DNA of 64,000 nucleotides from Rossellomorea marisflavi (GCF_009806575.1 NZ_CP047095.1:2980001-3044000); one strand, 5' to 3'. Shown: positions 30,950-40,270, counted from the stretch's first letter. Notes: generated by a model not told the origin, from the letters alone. Numbers and translations: made by a program.

Positions 30950-31049
30950 CTTAATAGACTCAGACTCGCCAATCACAGGTGACGGTCGCCCGTACTTCAA
31001 GACCTGTTATGAGCGGTTGTAGCACGGGTGCTACAATCAATAACAGTAG
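30950..31049 (-). ncRNA. Ribosomal protein L21 leader (autoregulatory mRNA structure)
   Basis: The 5' untranslated region of rplU contains stable hairpins, including TTGTAGCACCCGTGCTACAA (about 31018-31037) and a second structure through the segment AACAGGTC...GACCGTCACCTG. A structured L21 leader before rplU-prp-rpmA is a known Firmicutes element. Boundaries are approximate. Confidence 0.75.
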
Positions 31050-31050
31050 A

Positions 31051-31080
31051 ATCCTATCACATTTCTGCGATGGATGTCAA
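31051..31080 (-). promoter_or_regulatory. Sigma-A promoter of rplU-prp-rpmA
   Basis: On the minus strand TTGACA and TAGGAT are spaced by 18 bp, directly upstream of the L21 leader and in the gap after rng. Confidence 0.7.
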
Positions 31081-31095
31081 CACAATGAGAGAAAA

Positions 31096-32526
31096 TCACT
31101 GGATCTTTGTGATTCGATAGAATGGATTCACTGCCTGGGTCTCAAGCCAGTCCACCTTCACCCCGAGACGGGCCTCGAGCTTGTCGATATGTCGCCCGCC
31201 GGGTCCGGAAAACGCCGCTCGTACATCAGGGGTCCCTTCGACGGAAACGCGGGCCGGGTGGTCCAGATCCCAGATTTCCCGTTCAAGGCTGAAGGCGAGG
31301 CTCTCGGGACTTTCGGTGCGTCCGGTTCCCCCGCAGGCATGACACGGCTCGGTCAGATACTCCTCGAGGGCCTGACGCGCCCGCTTCCTCGTCACCTCCA
31401 GGATGCCGAGCTTCGTGAAGCCCTCCACCTTCGTCCGCTGGCGATCAGAGCCGAGGGCCGCCCGGAATGCCTCTTCCACTTGCTCTCGGTCGCCGTCCCC
31501 CTTCATGCCGATGAAGTCGATGAGGATCATCCCTCCGATATTCCTCAACGCGAGCTGATGGGCCGTTTCTTCCGCTGCAAGGATATTGGTTTCAAGAGTT
31601 GTCTGTTCAAGGGTGGCACGCCCCGTGAATTTCCCTGAATTCACGTCCACCACCGTCATCGCCTCTGTCGTCTCGATCACGAGATAGGCGCCGTTCTTCA
31701 GCCAGACTACTTTCTTCAAAGCCCTGTCCCAGGCGCTGTCGACGCCGTGCCTGCTAAAGATATCGTCATGTCCCTGATCGAACTGTATGTCCCAGCCTTC
31801 ATAGCGGGTAGCGAGGCTTTGAAGCTCATTGGAGAAGGCGTAATCATCCACGAGGATCCGTCCCTCTCCTCTTTTCATATGTTCCACAAGGTCTTCCTTC
31901 AGGGCATCCTGATTCTCAAGAAGCAGCGGGGCCTTTCCTTTAAGCGCACGCTTCCCGAGTTCCTCTGCCTTTTGCCTTAAGCGCACGATTTCTTCCTTGA
32001 TCGCCTCTTCGGGTATTCCCGCACTGCTTGTCCTGAGCACGATCCCTTCCTCAGGGAGCTTCCAGCGGTGAGCCACGGCTTTGAGGTGATGGCGCTCTTT
32101 TTCATCGAGCTTCTTGGAGGCCGCCACGTAGACCCCTCTCGGCATATAGACGAGTAATTCCCCCTTCATCTCGATCACGGCGCTGAGCTTGGCTCCTTTT
32201 GACCCCGTGGGATCTTTCGTCACCTGCACGAGTAGTTTCTCCCCTTCATGCACGGCTTGATTGATGGGCAGGGCGTCGTCACCTCCATGAAAGGCTTTGA
32301 TATTGGCAGGACAGTCCTTTGCATGCAGGTAACCGTTCTTGCCCTCACCGATATCGACAAACGCGGCATCAAGCCCTTTATGGATCCGGACGACCCTGCC
32401 GACATAGATATTCCCGGTAAGCGTGTCACCGACGGGCCGGTACACGCGCAGCCCCCTGACGGCTCCATCTGTTTTGGATACCCAGCGCTTTTCTCTCGTT
32501 TTTGCCTGGATGATGATTTCGTCCAC
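31096..32526 (-). CDS. rng: Ribonuclease G/E family endoribonuclease
   Basis: Single-strand endoribonuclease of the RNase E/G family. 476 residues. The S1 domain has GNIYVGRVVRIHKGLDAAFVDIG; the catalytic DNase I-like subdomain has AMTVVDVNSGKFTG and MILIDFIGMKGDGDREQ; the Zn-link CHACGGTGR is present. There is no long C-terminal scaffold, so it is RNase G-like in size. GTG 32526 behind AAGGGGGGAT is chosen over a longer frame. B. subtilis lacks this family, while several other Bacillaceae carry it beside spoIVFB and rplU. Confidence 0.93.
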   Translation of the reverse strand: MDEIIIQAKTREKRWVSKTDGAVRGLRVYRPVGDTLTGNIYVGRVVRIHKGLDAAFVDIGEGKNGYLHAKDCPANIKAFHGGDDALPINQAVHEGEKLLVQVTKDPTGSKGAKLSAVIEMKGELLVYMPRGVYVAASKKLDEKERHHLKAVAHRWKLPEEGIVLRTSSAGIPEEAIKEEIVRLRQKAEELGKRALKGKAPLLLENQDALKEDLVEHMKRGEGRILVDDYAFSNELQSLATRYEGWDIQFDQGHDDIFSRHGVDSAWDRALKKVVWLKNGAYLVIETTEAMTVVDVNSGKFTGRATLEQTTLETNILAAEETAHQLALRNIGGMILIDFIGMKGDGDREQVEEAFRAALGSDRQRTKVEGFTKLGILEVTRKRARQALEEYLTEPCHACGGTGRTESPESLAFSLEREIWDLDHPARVSVEGTPDVRAAFSGPGGRHIDKLEARLGVKVDWLETQAVNPFYRITKIQ

Positions 32527-32614
32527 TGCTGATCCCCCCTTATCATAAAGAATCGGGAAGGGGCAGCCCCTTCCCGGCATATGTCTTTACTTTACCCTTC
32601 TCCACCTTTAACAG

Positions 32615-33481
32615 TCAATAAAGATAGAGAAGATCCTTTGTTTTGGCCGAAGTCATTTTTTCAGCGAAGAACGCGTGGAGGAGCTCATTCTCATCCAGCT
32701 TCCCCACTTCCTGGCCATCCTTCATGACAACAAGGGGATGCTTGACCCCCCTGTGGAAGCGCTCCACGACCTCGAGGACAGAAGACTCGCTGTCGACAGG
32801 AAGTGGCTTCAGCTCTAAAAACTGACGATGATCGCCGTAGTACCGTTCCATCAGGAATTTCATGAAAACGTACCGCCTCTGCTTCCAGTCCTTCCATAAG
32901 GAGAAGTAGAGGAAGGTGAGGATCACCCAGAGGTTCAGATTCGCCGGTGATGCCAGGAGGACGAAGGCATGAAAGCACAGAAGGAGCCCGAACGACAGAA
33001 GGAGCGTGTATTCGTACGCCTTCAGATAGTTCCACTTCATGGCCAGGAGAAGGGATATGAGCTTCCCTCCGTCGAGGGGCCAGATCGGCAGGAGATTGAA
33101 CAGGAGGACGGCCAGATTCAGATGCAGGAATAACAGGAATGTTCCGGGAGCGATAATGCCGAGTTGGGCGAGCCCCCACCCTGCACCGATCAGCCACACA
33201 TGCTGGAGGGGACCCGCTGCCACGACCCAGAACTCCTCATCGAGTGACCGGTTCCCATGTTCATCCACTTCAGCGACGCCCCCAAAGGGCAAAAGGGCGA
33301 TCCTCCTGACCCTCCATGAAAAATAGTGGGCCATGCAGGCGTGCCCGAGCTCATGGATGATGATGATGCCCAGGAGCATGATCAGCTCCGTGAAATGGGC
33401 CGTCATGACGGCCACAGCGATGACGACCCAAAGGAGGGGATGGATATAAAATTTTCGGAGCATGGCCAAAAGATTAGTCAA
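32615..33481 (-). CDS. spoIVFB: Sigma-K factor-processing membrane protease SpoIVFB
   Basis: Site-2-type (M50) intramembrane metalloprotease that cuts pro-sigma-K in the mother-cell outer forespore membrane. 288 residues: HELGH zinc motif in the second helix (IIIIHELGHACMAHYFSWRV), the third ligand Asp in LLPIWPLDGGK, six helices, and a C-terminal CBS domain (VERFHRGVKHPLVVMKDGQ) that senses ATP. It starts with TTG at 33481 behind AGGTGATT, overlapping the end of spoIVFA. The length agrees with B. subtilis. Confidence 0.96.
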   Translation of the reverse strand: MTNLLAMLRKFYIHPLLWVVIAVAVMTAHFTELIMLLGIIIIHELGHACMAHYFSWRVRRIALLPFGGVAEVDEHGNRSLDEEFWVVAAGPLQHVWLIGAGWGLAQLGIIAPGTFLLFLHLNLAVLLFNLLPIWPLDGGKLISLLLAMKWNYLKAYEYTLLLSFGLLLCFHAFVLLASPANLNLWVILTFLYFSLWKDWKQRRYVFMKFLMERYYGDHRQFLELKPLPVDSESSVLEVVERFHRGVKHPLVVMKDGQEVGKLDENELLHAFFAEKMTSAKTKDLLYLY

Positions 33482-34232
33482 AGGAAATCACCTGGACCGG
33501 ATCGACGAATTCCTCCCCCATCTTGATGGCGAAATAAAATTCCCCCGATGCCTCATCTTCTGCTGCCGATACCTTCCCGACGGCTCCCCCTTTTTCCACC
33601 TTTTCATATTGCTTCACGTCGATGGCTTCAAGATGCCCGTACCATGACTCTGATTGATCCGCATGCTGGATGACGACCGTATTGCCGAGGTCATCCTTTT
33701 TCCCTGCGAAGATGACGAGTCCCCCCTTCATGGCCCCGACCTCTTCTCCGAGACCTGTTTCAAGCATGATCCCCTGTCCGTTCGTCTTGAAATTCTCCAC
33801 CACCTTACCCGTGGCGGGCATGGATAACGCTGTCTCTTCCTTCGCCTCCTGTTTCCCCGAATCAGGAAGCAGGGCCAGGGGTTTGCCGAACTGGTCCTCG
33901 TACCACGTCGAGACCGCGGCGAATTGGAAGTCGTTCTCCATCGTCTTATGCACCACCGCCCTCGCCTCTTCCAAGGCAGGGCTCGGACTCTTGAACATGA
34001 TCGCCGTCAGGAGGACCATGACCCCGGAAGCGAGGACCTTCAACAAAAAGGTTTCTTTCTTAAAGAGGGGATGGCCTTCGGATGGCGGTCCCCCTTCGAA
34101 AGAGGATTGACCGACCCCATATTTCTCTTCATCCCCAACCAGTGGGACAACCGGGTACTCCCGGGACGCCCCGTCATTCATTTTTTTTCGCCTGGCGATC
34201 CGCTTCCTGATTTCATCGGCTCGATTGCCCAT
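33474..34232 (-). CDS. spoIVFA: Stage IV sporulation protein FA (SpoIVFB regulator)
   Basis: Holds SpoIVFB with BofA in an inactive complex until SpoIVB cleaves it. 252 residues: N-terminal basic cytosolic part (NRADEIRKRIARRKK), one membrane helix (about residues 63-80), and an extracytoplasmic M23/LytM-like domain (NGQGIMLETGLGEEV, VVIQHADQSESWYGHL) without a convincing zinc site. Of three consecutive ATG codons, 34232 is best spaced from AAAGGA. A sigma-E promoter lies about 60 nt upstream. Confidence 0.93.
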   Translation of the reverse strand: MGNRADEIRKRIARRKKMNDGASREYPVVPLVGDEEKYGVGQSSFEGGPPSEGHPLFKKETFLLKVLASGVMVLLTAIMFKSPSPALEEARAVVHKTMENDFQFAAVSTWYEDQFGKPLALLPDSGKQEAKEETALSMPATGKVVENFKTNGQGIMLETGLGEEVGAMKGGLVIFAGKKDDLGNTVVIQHADQSESWYGHLEAIDVKQYEKVEKGGAVGKVSAAEDEASGEFYFAIKMGEEFVDPVQVISFD

Positions 34233-34290
34233 CATCATCCATCCTTTTCTTTGGCTGCATGGGGATTCCCCTGCACCTTGTCTTGCTTTC

Positions 34291-34319
34291 AATGTATGAC
34301 TTGTCCGAAATGATTATGA
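34291..34319 (-). promoter_or_regulatory. Sigma-E promoter of spoIVFA-spoIVFB
   Basis: On the minus strand TCATAAT (-35) and CATACATT (-10) are spaced by 14 bp, a near-consensus sigma-E promoter. The B. subtilis spoIVF operon is a known mother-cell sigma-E operon. Confidence 0.8.
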
Positions 34320-34343
34320 CCGGGGAGCACAAAAGCGCATAAG

Positions 34344-34371
34344 AAAAACCCGTGCATCCAGGCACGGGTTT
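34344..34371 (-). terminator. Terminator of minCD
   Basis: A perfect 10-bp stem (34346-34355 with 34362-34371), 6-nt loop, followed on the minus strand by TT and a pyrimidine stretch, directly after the minD stop. Confidence 0.82.
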
Positions 34372-34373
34372 CG

Positions 34374-35177
34374 TCAGGCTTTTACGCCGAATAAACGTTT
34401 GATTTTTGTAAAGACGCCCGGTTTGTCCTCTTCAAGGGATTGAAGGGGGACGGACTCACCAAGGATCCTTCTTGCAATATTGCGATACGAAATGGATGCC
34501 TTGCTCGTCGAATCGAGGGCGATCGGCTCTCCTTTATTCGAAGACCGGATCACATTCTCATCATCCGCTACGATTCCGATCAAATCGATGGAAAGATGGG
34601 TCGTGATCTCATTGACGTCGAGCATTTCCCCGCTTTTCATCATATGATTCCGGATCCGGTTGATCACAAGCTTCGGAGGCTCGATTTCTTCCTGTTCAAG
34701 AAGGCCGATGATGCGGTCGGCATCCCGGACCGCGGAAATCTCCGGCGTCGTGACGACGATGGCACGGTCGGCACCGGCCACGGCGTTTTTATATCCCTGC
34801 TCGATTCCGGCAGGGCAGTCGATGATGATATAATCATAGTCCTGCTTCAGATCCTGGATCAGTTTCTTCATCTGATCCGGATTGACAGCCGATTTATCGC
34901 TTGTCTGCGCAGCAGGTAAAAGATACAGTTTATCTTCGAAGCGTTTATCCTTCACAAGTGCCTGATGGACTTTGCAGCGGCCTTCCACCACATCCACCAG
35001 ATCATAGATGATCCGATTTTCAAGGCCCATGACCACATCAAGATTCCTGAGGCCGATATCGGTATCGATCAAACACACTTTTTTGCCTTGTAGAGCTAAT
35101 GCTGTACCAACATTGGCAGAAGTAGTCGTCTTGCCCACTCCGCCTTTTCCTGAAGTAACAACTATGGCTTCACCCAC
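34374..35177 (-). CDS. minD: Septum site-determining ATPase MinD
   Basis: Membrane-binding ATPase that activates MinC and blocks polar septation. 267 residues: deviant Walker A SGKGGVGKTTTSANVG, switch DTDIGLRNLDVVMG, and YIIIDCPAGIEQGY. The C-terminal amphipathic helix KIKRLFGVKA is the membrane-targeting sequence. ATG 35177 is 1 bp from the minC stop region. No minE is nearby, as expected for a Gram-positive rod using DivIVA/MinJ. Confidence 0.97.
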   Translation of the reverse strand: MGEAIVVTSGKGGVGKTTTSANVGTALALQGKKVCLIDTDIGLRNLDVVMGLENRIIYDLVDVVEGRCKVHQALVKDKRFEDKLYLLPAAQTSDKSAVNPDQMKKLIQDLKQDYDYIIIDCPAGIEQGYKNAVAGADRAIVVTTPEISAVRDADRIIGLLEQEEIEPPKLVINRIRNHMMKSGEMLDVNEITTHLSIDLIGIVADDENVIRSSNKGEPIALDSTSKASISYRNIARRILGESVPLQSLEEDKPGVFTKIKRLFGVKA

Positions 35178-35178
35178 A

Positions 35179-35862
35179 TTAGCGTCCTCCTTTGAAACTC
35201 GTAATATTTGGTCGCAGATGCCTCAATACCTGGAGGCGATCGACGACGATCTGCCCCTCGGCATCCACGAATGCACACTCCATATCATGCTCTTCGTCTT
35301 CCTCCATCCGGTCCGGCGCCCGGTTCAGGGCATCTGCGATCCGGAGCTGCGAAGGGAGCATCCTCGATGCGACGATCACGGCATCCTTCCTGCCATTGAT
35401 GCCGGCATGGGCAATCCCCTTAAGTGTGCCCAATATGTATATATTCCCGCCGGCGTGGATCTTCCCGCCAGGATTGACATCACCGACGACAAGAATATCC
35501 CCGGATACTTCAATCACCTGACCCGATCGCACAACACCGGTCATGGTCTCGATATTCCGTTCATCCACGAGTCTCTCCGCTTCATCCTTGGTCACGACAT
35601 TGCTCGAGAGCCCGTTGACCACAAGATTCCGCTTTTGTCTGACGATGTCCTTGAGCTCCTCGGACTGCTCATCGGTCACGTAGCGGTTCCCCGTCTGGAT
35701 ATGCACGGCCAGGGTATGGCCTTCGGTTTCACGGTGATGGGCTGACAGCTTTTCGGCAAGCTCCGCCTTCAGCTCGTGAAACGAGCATTGATCGTTCAAA
35801 TGGAGGGTAAGCCCCTCTTTCGTTCCTTTAATCACAACATTCGGCCTTTTATTCATGTTCAT
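35179..35862 (-). CDS. minC: Septum formation inhibitor MinC
   Basis: FtsZ polymerisation inhibitor that works with MinD. About 227 residues: N-terminal domain (VVIKGTKEGLTLHLND) and C-terminal beta-helix (VRSGQVIEVSGDILVVGDV, GGNIYILGTLKGIAHAG). ATG 35862 is the first good start behind GAGGTGA. In-frame ATGs at 35889 and 35901 would add 9-13 residues; the latter has AAAGGAAT at a wide spacing, so the start is not certain. Confidence 0.93.
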   Translation of the reverse strand: MNMNKRPNVVIKGTKEGLTLHLNDQCSFHELKAELAEKLSAHHRETEGHTLAVHIQTGNRYVTDEQSEELKDIVRQKRNLVVNGLSSNVVTKDEAERLVDERNIETMTGVVRSGQVIEVSGDILVVGDVNPGGKIHAGGNIYILGTLKGIAHAGINGRKDAVIVASRMLPSQLRIADALNRAPDRMEEDEEHDMECAFVDAEGQIVVDRLQVLRHLRPNITSFKGGR

Positions 35863-36025
35863 GGCGTCATTTTTCACCTCAGTCGTCATATAATTCGACA
35901 TAAGCAGTGCTGATTCCTTTTTGGAAGGTACAGATTTGAAACAATTTCGCCCCTGCCGCCTATAACGGAGGGGCAGGAGGAACAGGGAAGAACGGACCTC
36001 TAGGGAAGAGAAAGCCTGGCAGACT

Positions 36026-36547
36026 TTATTCGCCCAACCAAGCTTTTCTTCTGGATACTAAATAATGTTTGAATGGAATCGATACGATCAGATAGAAGAC
36101 CACGTTCAGAACAAGCGTCGGCCATAATCTCCAGTCGACAAATTCCATGAACGTCAGATTCGTCCGCTTGAGGATTACATAAATATAATAGACGATCACT
36201 TCGAGGATCGATAGATTTACCAAAGCGATGATCCCAAGGACGATGATATTGTTGTGCAGCACCTTCATCATCTGCTGGGTCAGGACGACCATGAACGGGA
36301 ACAAAATCAAATAGATTCCGTTGATCTCCGTGTAATAGATATCAAAAAAGAATCCGAAGATGAACGCGAACAACAGGGCCGTACGGTACCGGTAGAAGGC
36401 ACAGATCAAAATCAGGGTGATGACGAGGAAATGGGGGACAATGACCTTGTCCCCGAACCACGATTCCGTCTGGAAGAGGTGGACGAAAAGGCTCTCACCA
36501 TAAAACACCAAAAGGGTGATGAGAGGAAGGATGAAACGCCCGATCAT
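36026..36547 (-). CDS. mreD: Rod shape-determining protein MreD
   Basis: Membrane partner of MreC in the cell-wall elongation machinery. 173 residues with five to six helices. It has the family segment ALLFAFIFGFFFDIYYTEING and ends in KHYLVSRRKAWLGE. Overlaps mreC by 4 bp (ATGA type). The ~160-bp gap before minC has inverted repeats near 35950 but no obvious terminator. Confidence 0.93.
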   Translation of the reverse strand: MIGRFILPLITLLVFYGESLFVHLFQTESWFGDKVIVPHFLVITLILICAFYRYRTALLFAFIFGFFFDIYYTEINGIYLILFPFMVVLTQQMMKVLHNNIIVLGIIALVNLSILEVIVYYIYVILKRTNLTFMEFVDWRLWPTLVLNVVFYLIVSIPFKHYLVSRRKAWLGE

Positions 36548-37422
36548 TGTCCGTCACCCTCGTCTTCGCCGTCATCTTCAGGAGGCGGCATATCGCGGTC
36601 GATGACCATGACGTGCTCGAGGTGATAGAAGTCTGCCGACGGCTTCACATACGCCGTCTGGGTCAGTCCATACTGATCCGGCTGCACGTCTGTCACCTCG
36701 CCGACGACGAGGCCTTTCGGGAACACGCCTCCGAGTCCGGATGTAATGACCTTGGACCCTTTCTCAACCTTCACATCGTTGACGATCTTCTTGATGAGGA
36801 TCTGCTTTTTCTCCGCATCGTACCCTTCGATCCATCCGTTCACGTCTTGCTTTTCTCCTTGCACGATGGTGGAGATGCGGTTTTTCGTGTTATTGGTGGA
36901 GATCAACTCAATCGTGGATGAAAATTTGTTTACGCTTTTCACTTTACCGATGAGTCCCTTGGAAGAAATGACGGCCATATCGGATTTGATGCCGTTCACT
37001 TCTCCTTTGTCGATGGTCAGGAGTTCCTGCCAGCGATCGGGGTTCCGGGCGATGACTGTCGCCTGGATCGGATTGTAATCTGTCAGACTCTCTTTCTTAT
37101 CGAGGACGTCCCTCAGCTCATCATTATCCTGCTTGAGGTCCCTCACCTGCGTTTCAAGCTTCACGAGCTCGTCCAAACGAGTTTTCAGTTTTTCGTTTTC
37201 TTTGTATGTATTTTGAAGATCCTTCAGGTTATCAAATACTCCGCCGACATAGTTCACGGGCTTTGAAACCAGTGACTGTCCGAATCCTACCATATCTTTA
37301 CCAAACTGCTCCGGCCAGCTGATGTTGTCCCGCTCACGGAGGGAAAACCCGATCAGCCCGACTAAAACGATGACGCTCACCAATAGGATGATCAATCGTT
37401 TATTCAGGAAGAATTGTGGCAT
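36544..37422 (-). CDS. mreC: Rod shape-determining protein MreC
   Basis: Bitopic protein that links MreB to the wall synthases. 292 residues: one N-terminal helix (LIILLVSVIVLVGLIGFSL), a coiled coil (about residues 65-105, NTYKENEKLKTRLDELVK), then the beta-rich domain with ATVIARNPDRWQELLTIDKG and TSGLGGVFPKGLVVGEV. The acidic C-terminus (EDDGEDEGDG) is disordered. ATG 37422 behind GAGGTGTACG is chosen over upstream starts. Confidence 0.95.
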   Translation of the reverse strand: MPQFFLNKRLIILLVSVIVLVGLIGFSLRERDNISWPEQFGKDMVGFGQSLVSKPVNYVGGVFDNLKDLQNTYKENEKLKTRLDELVKLETQVRDLKQDNDELRDVLDKKESLTDYNPIQATVIARNPDRWQELLTIDKGEVNGIKSDMAVISSKGLIGKVKSVNKFSSTIELISTNNTKNRISTIVQGEKQDVNGWIEGYDAEKKQILIKKIVNDVKVEKGSKVITSGLGGVFPKGLVVGEVTDVQPDQYGLTQTAYVKPSADFYHLEHVMVIDRDMPPPEDDGEDEGDGQ

Positions 37423-37515
37423 GACGTACACCTCAATCATTATCAAATTCTATTTAACTATACCAAATTTCGCTAGGGATTGATATTATTCAGCAAAATA
37501 TTCGCTGTTATGGAT

Positions 37516-37568
37516 AAAAAAGATGGGGCCGGTCCAATGGCAGCAACCCATTGGAGAACGTCCCCTCT
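37516..37568 (-). terminator. Terminator or attenuator between mreB and mreC
   Basis: An 8-bp stem (37533-37540 with 37548-37555) extended by GGGG/CCCC pairing across a bulge, followed on the minus strand by a T run. It lies just after the mreB stop codon, so mreB may be expressed more strongly than mreCD-minCD. Confidence 0.7.
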
Positions 37569-37579
37569 TCAAGACAAAC

Positions 37580-38587
37580 TTATTTATTGTTTCCTTTGAA
37601 TAAATGGATATGATCAAGGGCTTTACCCGTCCCGATGGCCACGCAGTCAAGGGGCTCTTCGGCGATCAATACAGGCATCTTCGTTTCTTCGCTGATGACC
37701 TTGTCCAGGTTGCGGAGAAGCGCTCCCCCACCGGTAAGGACGATTCCGCGGTCCATGATATCGGCCGCAAGCTCAGGAGGCGTTTTTTCCAATGTGCTCT
37801 TCACGGCATCGACGATCGTATAGACCGTATCACGCAGGGCCGCCCCGATTTCTTCAGCAGAGATCTCAAGCGTTTTCGGCAGTCCGGTCAATAGGTCGCG
37901 ACCGCGGATTTCCATAGTTTCGACACCGTCCGTTGCTCCGGCTGATCCCACTTCCACTTTGATCGTTTCAGCTGTACGATCCCCGATCATGAGGTTGTAC
38001 GTTTTGCGGATATAGTTGATGATCGCATCATCCATTTCATCCCCGGCTACGCGGATCGACTGGCTCGTCACGATACCGCCGAGGGAAATGATGGCCACTT
38101 CCGTCGTACCTCCACCAATATCGACGACCATGCTTCCCGTCGGTTCCCATACAGGCAGGTTGGCACCGATGGCGGCTGCGAACGGTTCTTCGATCGTGTA
38201 AGCATCCCTTGCTCCCGCTTGGCGCGTCGCATCGATGACCGCACGCTCTTCCACACCTGTGATGCCTGAAGGGACACACACCATCACATAAGGCTTACGA
38301 GAGAACGCACTCTTATTCTTGTTCGCTTGTTTGATGTAATATTTCATCATGGTGGCAGTCGTTTCGTAATCTGCGATGACACCGTCCTTCATCGGGCGGA
38401 GCGCCACGACGTTACCAGGTGTACGTCCGATCATGTTCTTGGCGTCATTCCCGACTGCGACGATCTGTTTTGAATCCGTTTGAAGGGCCACTACTGACGG
38501 CTCCCTCACGACAATTCCTTTTCCTTTTACATAGACGAGTGTGTTGGCGGTTCCTAAATCGATTCCTAAATCCTTTGATCCAAACAT
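37580..38587 (-). CDS. mreB: Cell shape-determining actin homologue MreB
   Basis: Filament-forming ATPase that directs lateral wall synthesis. 335 residues: N-terminal [20 protein letters not shown] (phosphate 1), [20 protein letters not shown] (phosphate 2) and the adenosine motif [18 protein letters not shown] 38587 behind GGGAGATACC gives the family N-terminus; 43 upstream codons are also open but lack homology. A TATAAT box (complement of 38797-38802) may be the promoter, with a long leader. Confidence 0.97.
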   Translation of the reverse strand: MFGSKDLGIDLGTANTLVYVKGKGIVVREPSVVALQTDSKQIVAVGNDAKNMIGRTPGNVVALRPMKDGVIADYETTATMMKYYIKQANKNKSAFSRKPYVMVCVPSGITGVEERAVIDATRQAGARDAYTIEEPFAAAIGANLPVWEPTGSMVVDIGGGTTEVAIISLGGIVTSQSIRVAGDEMDDAIINYIRKTYNLMIGDRTAETIKVEVGSAGATDGVETMEIRGRDLLTGLPKTLEISAEEIGAALRDTVYTIVDAVKSTLEKTPPELAADIMDRGIVLTGGGALLRNLDKVISEETKMPVLIAEEPLDCVAIGTGKALDHIHLFKGNNK

Positions 38588-38828
38588 TTCCGGTATCTCC
38601 CTTTCTACTGCTGATTCCAATTGGCATGTATGTGTTTTTATAAAGAGAGCTGTCCGACTCTCTACACGTTGAATTTTCACAAGGTTCATTCGTTCATGCA
38701 TAACGAAAAGACTCATTCTGGTGTGAATGACTCTTGATTCCTCATCCGTTACGTTTAAAAAGCATGCTTACATTGTTTGCAAAAATCATAAGCTTTATTA
38801 TACCGCAACTGGAGAAAAAATCCTAGTG

Positions 38829-39530
38829 TCATAAATACCCTTTTTCCTTTAAACTGATGAATTTTTTCTCGCCAATGATGAGGTGGTCGAGGACGTCTAT
38901 TCCGATGATGCGACCGCATTCCACCAGCCGCTTGGTGACCTCGATATCCTCCCTGCTGGGGGTGGGATCTCCTGAAGGATGATTGTGGATGCATATGATG
39001 GAAGCGGCGGAGCGGCGAAAGGCTTCTTTGAAGACTTCCCGCGGGTGTACGATGGAGGCATTCAGGCTGCCGATGAAGATGGTCTGCTTGTGGAGGACCT
39101 GATTCTTGGTGTTAAGGTAGAGGCAAACGAAGTGTTCCTGAGAGAGGAACCGCATATCATTCATCACATAATTCGCCCCGTCTTCCGGGGACCGGATGCT
39201 GTAGCGATCATCGAATCCAAGGTTGCTGATGCGCCGGCCGAGTTCGACGGCGGCCATGATCTGGACGGCTTTGGCGAGGCCGATGCCGTTGATGGAAGTG
39301 ATTTCTTCAAGGGAGGCATCCTTCAATAGATTGAGGCCCTCGAATGAGGCAAGAAGGCGGTTCGATACCTGAAGGACGGATTCGGATTTCGTCCCCGTCC
39401 TAAGGAGGATCGCGATGATTTCCTGATTGGACAGGCTTGCAGGTCCGCTCTGGATGAGTCGCTCCCTCGGGCGCTCATCCTGCGGGTAGTCACGGATCAT
39501 GAGGGATGGGGTGGATTCAACTTTGACCAT
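38829..39530 (-). CDS. radC: DNA repair protein RadC (JAMM domain)
   Basis: UPF0758/RadC protein. 233 residues: N-terminal helix-hairpin-helix region (SLEEITSINGIGLAKAVQIMAA) and C-terminal MPN/JAMM metalloprotease-like domain with intact ligands (SIICIHNHPSGDPTPSREDI), ending in KKFISLKEKGYL. The role in DNA repair is disputed for the family. ATG 39530 behind AAAAGGAGG. It follows maf by 29 bp, as in B. subtilis. Confidence 0.95.
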   Translation of the reverse strand: MVKVESTPSLMIRDYPQDERPRERLIQSGPASLSNQEIIAILLRTGTKSESVLQVSNRLLASFEGLNLLKDASLEEITSINGIGLAKAVQIMAAVELGRRISNLGFDDRYSIRSPEDGANYVMNDMRFLSQEHFVCLYLNTKNQVLHKQTIFIGSLNASIVHPREVFKEAFRRSAASIICIHNHPSGDPTPSREDIEVTKRLVECGRIIGIDVLDHLIIGEKKFISLKEKGYL

Positions 39531-39559
39531 GTTTTCCTCCTTTTAATAAGGAGACGGCC

Positions 39560-40126
39560 TCAAGCTCGATAGCCCATATCCATGAGGGTCCTGTTCACCC
39601 TCGAGACGGGGAGGCCGACGACGGCATAATAATCCCCTTCGATCCCTTTGACAAACTTGGCGCCGATCCCCTGGATCCCGTAGGCCCCGGCTTTGTCGAA
39701 GGGCTCACCGGAAGCAATGTATCCGTCGATCTCACTTGGGGACAGCTCCCAGAATGTGACGGTGGTTCTTTCATAAAAACGGTTGACTTCACGGCCGTGG
39801 TGGATGGATACGCCCGTATAGACATCATGCACGGAGCCGGACAGCTCCGTCAGCATGGCACGGGCATCGTCTTCGTCCTTCGGTTTCCCCAGGATCTTCC
39901 CGTCTTTGGTCACGACGGTATCAGAGCCGATCACATAGGAATCCGGATGCTCCCCCGATACGGCTGCCGCCTTTTTATCAGCGAGATACATGACCACATC
40001 ACCTGGCATCATGCCTTCTTCAAACGTTTCTTCCACTTGTGGACTTTGGGTGGTGAAGGAGAGTTGGATCTGTTTGAGGAGTTCTTTTCGGCGGGGAGAT
40101 TGAGAAGCGAGAATGAGGCTTGACAC
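39560..40126 (-). CDS. maf: Maf-type nucleotide pyrophosphatase
   Basis: House-cleaning dTTP/UTP pyrophosphatase family, linked to septum inhibition in B. subtilis. 188 residues: N-terminal SSLILASQSPRRKELL, then VIGSDTVVTKDGKILGKPKD and DKAGAYGIQGIGAKFVKGIEGDYYAV in the usual order. GTG 40126 is 10 nt from AAAGGA; a TTG three codons upstream almost touches the Shine-Dalgarno sequence. Confidence 0.94.
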   Translation of the reverse strand: MSSLILASQSPRRKELLKQIQLSFTTQSPQVEETFEEGMMPGDVVMYLADKKAAAVSGEHPDSYVIGSDTVVTKDGKILGKPKDEDDARAMLTELSGSVHDVYTGVSIHHGREVNRFYERTTVTFWELSPSEIDGYIASGEPFDKAGAYGIQGIGAKFVKGIEGDYYAVVGLPVSRVNRTLMDMGYRA

Positions 40127-40270
40127 ACATACCAATTCCTTTCAGTGACAGTTTGGGAGATACAAGATTATACTACCAAAACCCCTCACCGTTCACAAGC
40201 ACGAATAAAGGCATTCCCCGAGGGAAATGCCCGATTATTTCCTAGAAAATAGTCTCAACGCGTCGAACGG

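Noticed and set aside
35940-36010. Inverted repeats between minC and mreD as a terminator
   Set aside because: The arms are short and no T run follows in either direction, so read-through from mreCD into minCD remains likely.
38588-38716. N-terminal extension of MreB from 38716
   Set aside because: The known MreB N-terminus [12 protein letters not shown] starts at 38587 behind GGGAG; the added residues look like translated leader.
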